From: an uncultured Pelagibacteraceae bacterium
GTDB taxonomy: Bacteria; Pseudomonadota; Alphaproteobacteria; Pelagibacterales; Pelagibacteraceae
Assembly: GCA_902592935.1 (NCBI GenBank)
Contig: CACJGD010000001.1
Coordinates: 31,337-95,336, forward strand
Length of the DNA stretch: 64,000 nt
Reading direction: 5' to 3'
Shown here: positions 61,715 through 64,000 of the stretch, piece after piece
How positions within the stretch are numbered: the first letter of the stretch is position 1
How the letters are laid out: each line of letters begins with the position of its first letter
The notes under the pieces: model-generated
What the model saw: only the letters and a program-made list of their open reading frames with translations
What the model was told of the DNA's origin: nothing
Database searches by the model: none
Position numbers and translations under genes: made by a program

Positions 61715-63747
61715 TTAATTCTTTTTTGGTATCTAATCCAACCAGGACTTCTAGAACCTTCTTCAAGTTCAAAATCTTGGTTAAAATCAAAATCTTCATT
61801 ATTATCTATTTCTTCGTCAAAAAATGAATTTTTTTCCAGATGTTTTTCTGGTAATTCATCAACAAATCTAGATGCCATACTGTCTATCCAATCTCCTTGA
61901 TAAAATCTATTCATTGAAAAGGAAATTATAGCTTTTTTCTTTGCTCTTGTAATTCCTACATATGCCAACCGTCTTTCTTCCTCTAAGCCATTTTGACCTT
62001 TTTCTTCGATAGATTTTTGGTGTGGAAACAACCCTTCCTCCCATCCAGGTAAAAATACAACATCAAATTCTAAACCTTTTGCTGCGTGCATAGTCATCAT
62101 GTTAATTTTTTCACCATCCCATTCCTGATCTACAGACGTTGCTAAAGAAACGTGTTCTAAAAAACTTTCTAGATTATCAAATTCTTTCATTGCACTTAAT
62201 AACTCTTTAATATTTTCTAATCTATTTTCATTATCTAAGTCTTTTTTATTTTTAAGCATTGCTGAATATCCTGATTCGTCCAAAACAATTTGTAATAATT
62301 TTATATGACTTGATTTTTTTACAATTAAATCGTTTCTCCACTTCATCAAAGAATTGATAAATAAACTAAGACCAATTTTAGCTTTCGGTTTAATTAAATT
62401 TTGTTCAAGCATTTTTATTGATGCTCTTTCTAAATTTAAATTATTTTCCTTAGCAAACATATGAATATTTTTTAAAGTACTATCACCTATCGATCTTTTA
62501 GGGTTATTCACTATTCTTTCAAAAGCCAAGTCATCTTTTTCTTGATGAATTAATCTTAAATATGCAACACAATCTTTAATTTCAGCTCTTTCGTAAAATT
62601 TTGTACCACCCAATATTCTGTAAGGCATACCAATTTTAAGAAATCTTTCCTCAAATTCACGTGTTTGAAAAATGGCCCTAACTAAAATTGCAATATTATT
62701 ATACGAAAACTTTTTTTTTATTTTTTTTTCAATTTCATCAGAAATCCCAATTGCTTCATCTTTACCATTTTTAAAACAGTTTAATTGCACTGGATCACCT
62801 TCTTCCATTGTCGTAATCAATGTTTTTCCAACTCTATTTTGATTATTAGAAATGAGGTCTGAAGCCACAGATAAAATATTCTGAGAAGATCTATAATTTT
62901 GTTCTAATCTTATTACTTTTGTATTTTTATAGACTTGATCAAATTCTAAAAAATTTTTTATTTCCGCACCCCTCCAACTATAAATCGATTGATCATCATC
63001 CCCTACACAGCAAATATTTTTATTTTTTTCTGAAAGGAGATTAAGCCATTTACTTTGAATAAAATTTGTATCTTGATATTCATCTACAAGAATATATTTA
63101 AAATTTTTTGAATATATTTCTCTTATATCAGGATTAAATTCTAAAATTTTTACAGTATGCAAGATTAGGTCTCCAAAGTCACAAGAGTTTAAGTCAGTCA
63201 ATTTTTGTTGATAAATTTTATAAAGTGGAAGAATTACTTTTTCATAAAGATCTTTTTTATTTATCACTACCTCATTAGGATAAAACCCTTTATTTTTCCA
63301 ACGATCAATTATTGCTAATATAAATCTTGGAGATAATTGCTTAATATCAATATTTTCAGCTTTACAAATATTTTTGATAAGTCTGATCTGATCATCTGTA
63401 TCTATAATAGTAAAGTTAGCATTAAGATTTGCAGCGGATGCGTGTTTTCTTAATAACTTAGCACAAATTGAATGGAATGTACCAAGCCAAGAAAGTCCAA
63501 TTGCGGTTGATCCAAGTAATCTACTCACCCTATTTTGCATTTCTTTAGCAGCCTTGTTAGTAAAGGTGACTGCTAAAATTTGATTAGGAAATGCCTTTTT
63601 TTCATTAATAATATTAGCAATTCTAGATGTTAAAACTTTTGTTTTGCCAGACCCGGCTCCAGCAACGATTAAAAGAGGTCCATCAAGATGCATAACAGCT
63701 TCTTTTTGGGCTTCATTTAAATTTTTTAAATAATCATTGTTTATCAT
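61711..63747 (-). CDS. uvrD: ATP-dependent DNA helicase UvrD/PcrA
   Basis: 'LLIVAGAGSGKTKVLTSRIA', 'VDEYQDTN', 'GDDDQSIYSWRGA', 'MTMHAAKGLEFDVVFLPGWEEGLFP', 'RRLAYVGITRAKK'. Confidence 0.95.
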   Translation of the reverse strand: MINNDYLKNLNEAQKEAVMHLDGPLLIVAGAGSGKTKVLTSRIANIINEKKAFPNQILAVTFTNKAAKEMQNRVSRLLGSTAIGLSWLGTFHSICAKLLRKHASAANLNANFTIIDTDDQIRLIKNICKAENIDIKQLSPRFILAIIDRWKNKGFYPNEVVINKKDLYEKVILPLYKIYQQKLTDLNSCDFGDLILHTVKILEFNPDIREIYSKNFKYILVDEYQDTNFIQSKWLNLLSEKNKNICCVGDDDQSIYSWRGAEIKNFLEFDQVYKNTKVIRLEQNYRSSQNILSVASDLISNNQNRVGKTLITTMEEGDPVQLNCFKNGKDEAIGISDEIEKKIKKKFSYNNIAILVRAIFQTREFEERFLKIGMPYRILGGTKFYERAEIKDCVAYLRLIHQEKDDLAFERIVNNPKRSIGDSTLKNIHMFAKENNLNLERASIKMLEQNLIKPKAKIGLSLFINSLMKWRNDLIVKKSSHIKLLQIVLDESGYSAMLKNKKDLDNENRLENIKELLSAMKEFDNLESFLEHVSLATSVDQEWDGEKINMMTMHAAKGLEFDVVFLPGWEEGLFPHQKSIEEKGQNGLEEERRLAYVGITRAKKKAIISFSMNRFYQGDWIDSMASRFVDELPEKHLEKNSFFDEEIDNNEDFDFNQDFELEEGSRSPGWIRYQKRIK

Positions 63748-63781
63748 TTAAAATAATACTTTATAAGCTTTGTTGATTGTT

Positions 63782-64000
63782 ATGAGTAAAACAAATTTTT
63801 TTGTAAAATATTTAAAATACATCAGTAATTTAATTAATAGTCTTTTAGAAAAAAATTTAAACAAGTTAAATTTTAAAAATCTAAGTTATTTATTTAAAAA
63901 ATATAAAATAATTTTAATATTTGTCGCACTTTTTGTTGCATTTGTATCATATTTATTATTACCAACATTTTATAATAAATCTGAGATTTCAAAAAAGCTA
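63782..64000 (+). CDS. N-terminus of a membrane-anchored protein, possibly AsmA-like (runs off window)
   Basis: ATG at 63782; 'MSKTNFFVKYLKYISNL...KYKIILIFVALFVAFVSYLLLPTFYNKSEISKKL', basic N-terminus then one TM. Confidence 0.5.
   Translation, partial: MSKTNFFVKYLKYISNLINSLLEKNLNKLNFKNLSYLFKKYKIILIFVALFVAFVSYLLLPTFYNKSEISKKL

Noticed and set aside
1-64000. CRISPR array, transposon, prophage, defence island or secondary-metabolite cluster
   Set aside because: I saw no spaced repeats, transposase/integrase, phage structural or defence genes; nearly every gene is a recognisable housekeeping family.

Overview
The window is AT-rich, tightly packed bacterial chromosome. Its gene content, short intergenic gaps and alphaproteobacterial gene orders look like a SAR11/Pelagibacter-type genome (inference from memory, not a search). 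I support about 50 protein genes, 3 tRNAs and the RNase P RNA. I see no CRISPR array, transposon, prophage or rRNA operon. Main blocks: tRNA-Gln/cca/greA/hemF/trmL; petABC (bc1 complex); ychF-pth-rplY-prs; pgeF-midA-lgt; an EnvZ/OmpR-type two-component pair plus MarR; ilvE; uvrB-SDR-folB-uvrC-pgsA; aspC; trxB; carAB; yqeY-dnaG-rpoD; tRNA-Val/tRNA-CAT; mlaA-mlaC; an amidase; rnpB; then a long dcw (division/cell wall) cluster from mraZ to lpxC, followed by bamD-ligA and convergent pepP and uvrD. The most interesting signals are in the dcw cluster. (1) A 234-aa ORF sits exactly where ftsA should be, between ftsQ and lpxC. It reads as a truncated FtsA that keeps domain 1A/1C-like sequence and a C-terminal amphipathic tail but lacks the ATPase/FtsZ-binding domain 2. 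(2) ftsZ has moved to directly after mraZ. (3) A TTGACA-N17-TATATT promoter before mraZ overlaps three TGGGN repeats with exact 5-nt spacers, matching the described MraZ operator. Also notable are a tRNA-Val(GAC) with non-canonical D- and T-loops, a MurE-MurF fusion, and a DnaG lacking most zinc-finger ligands.
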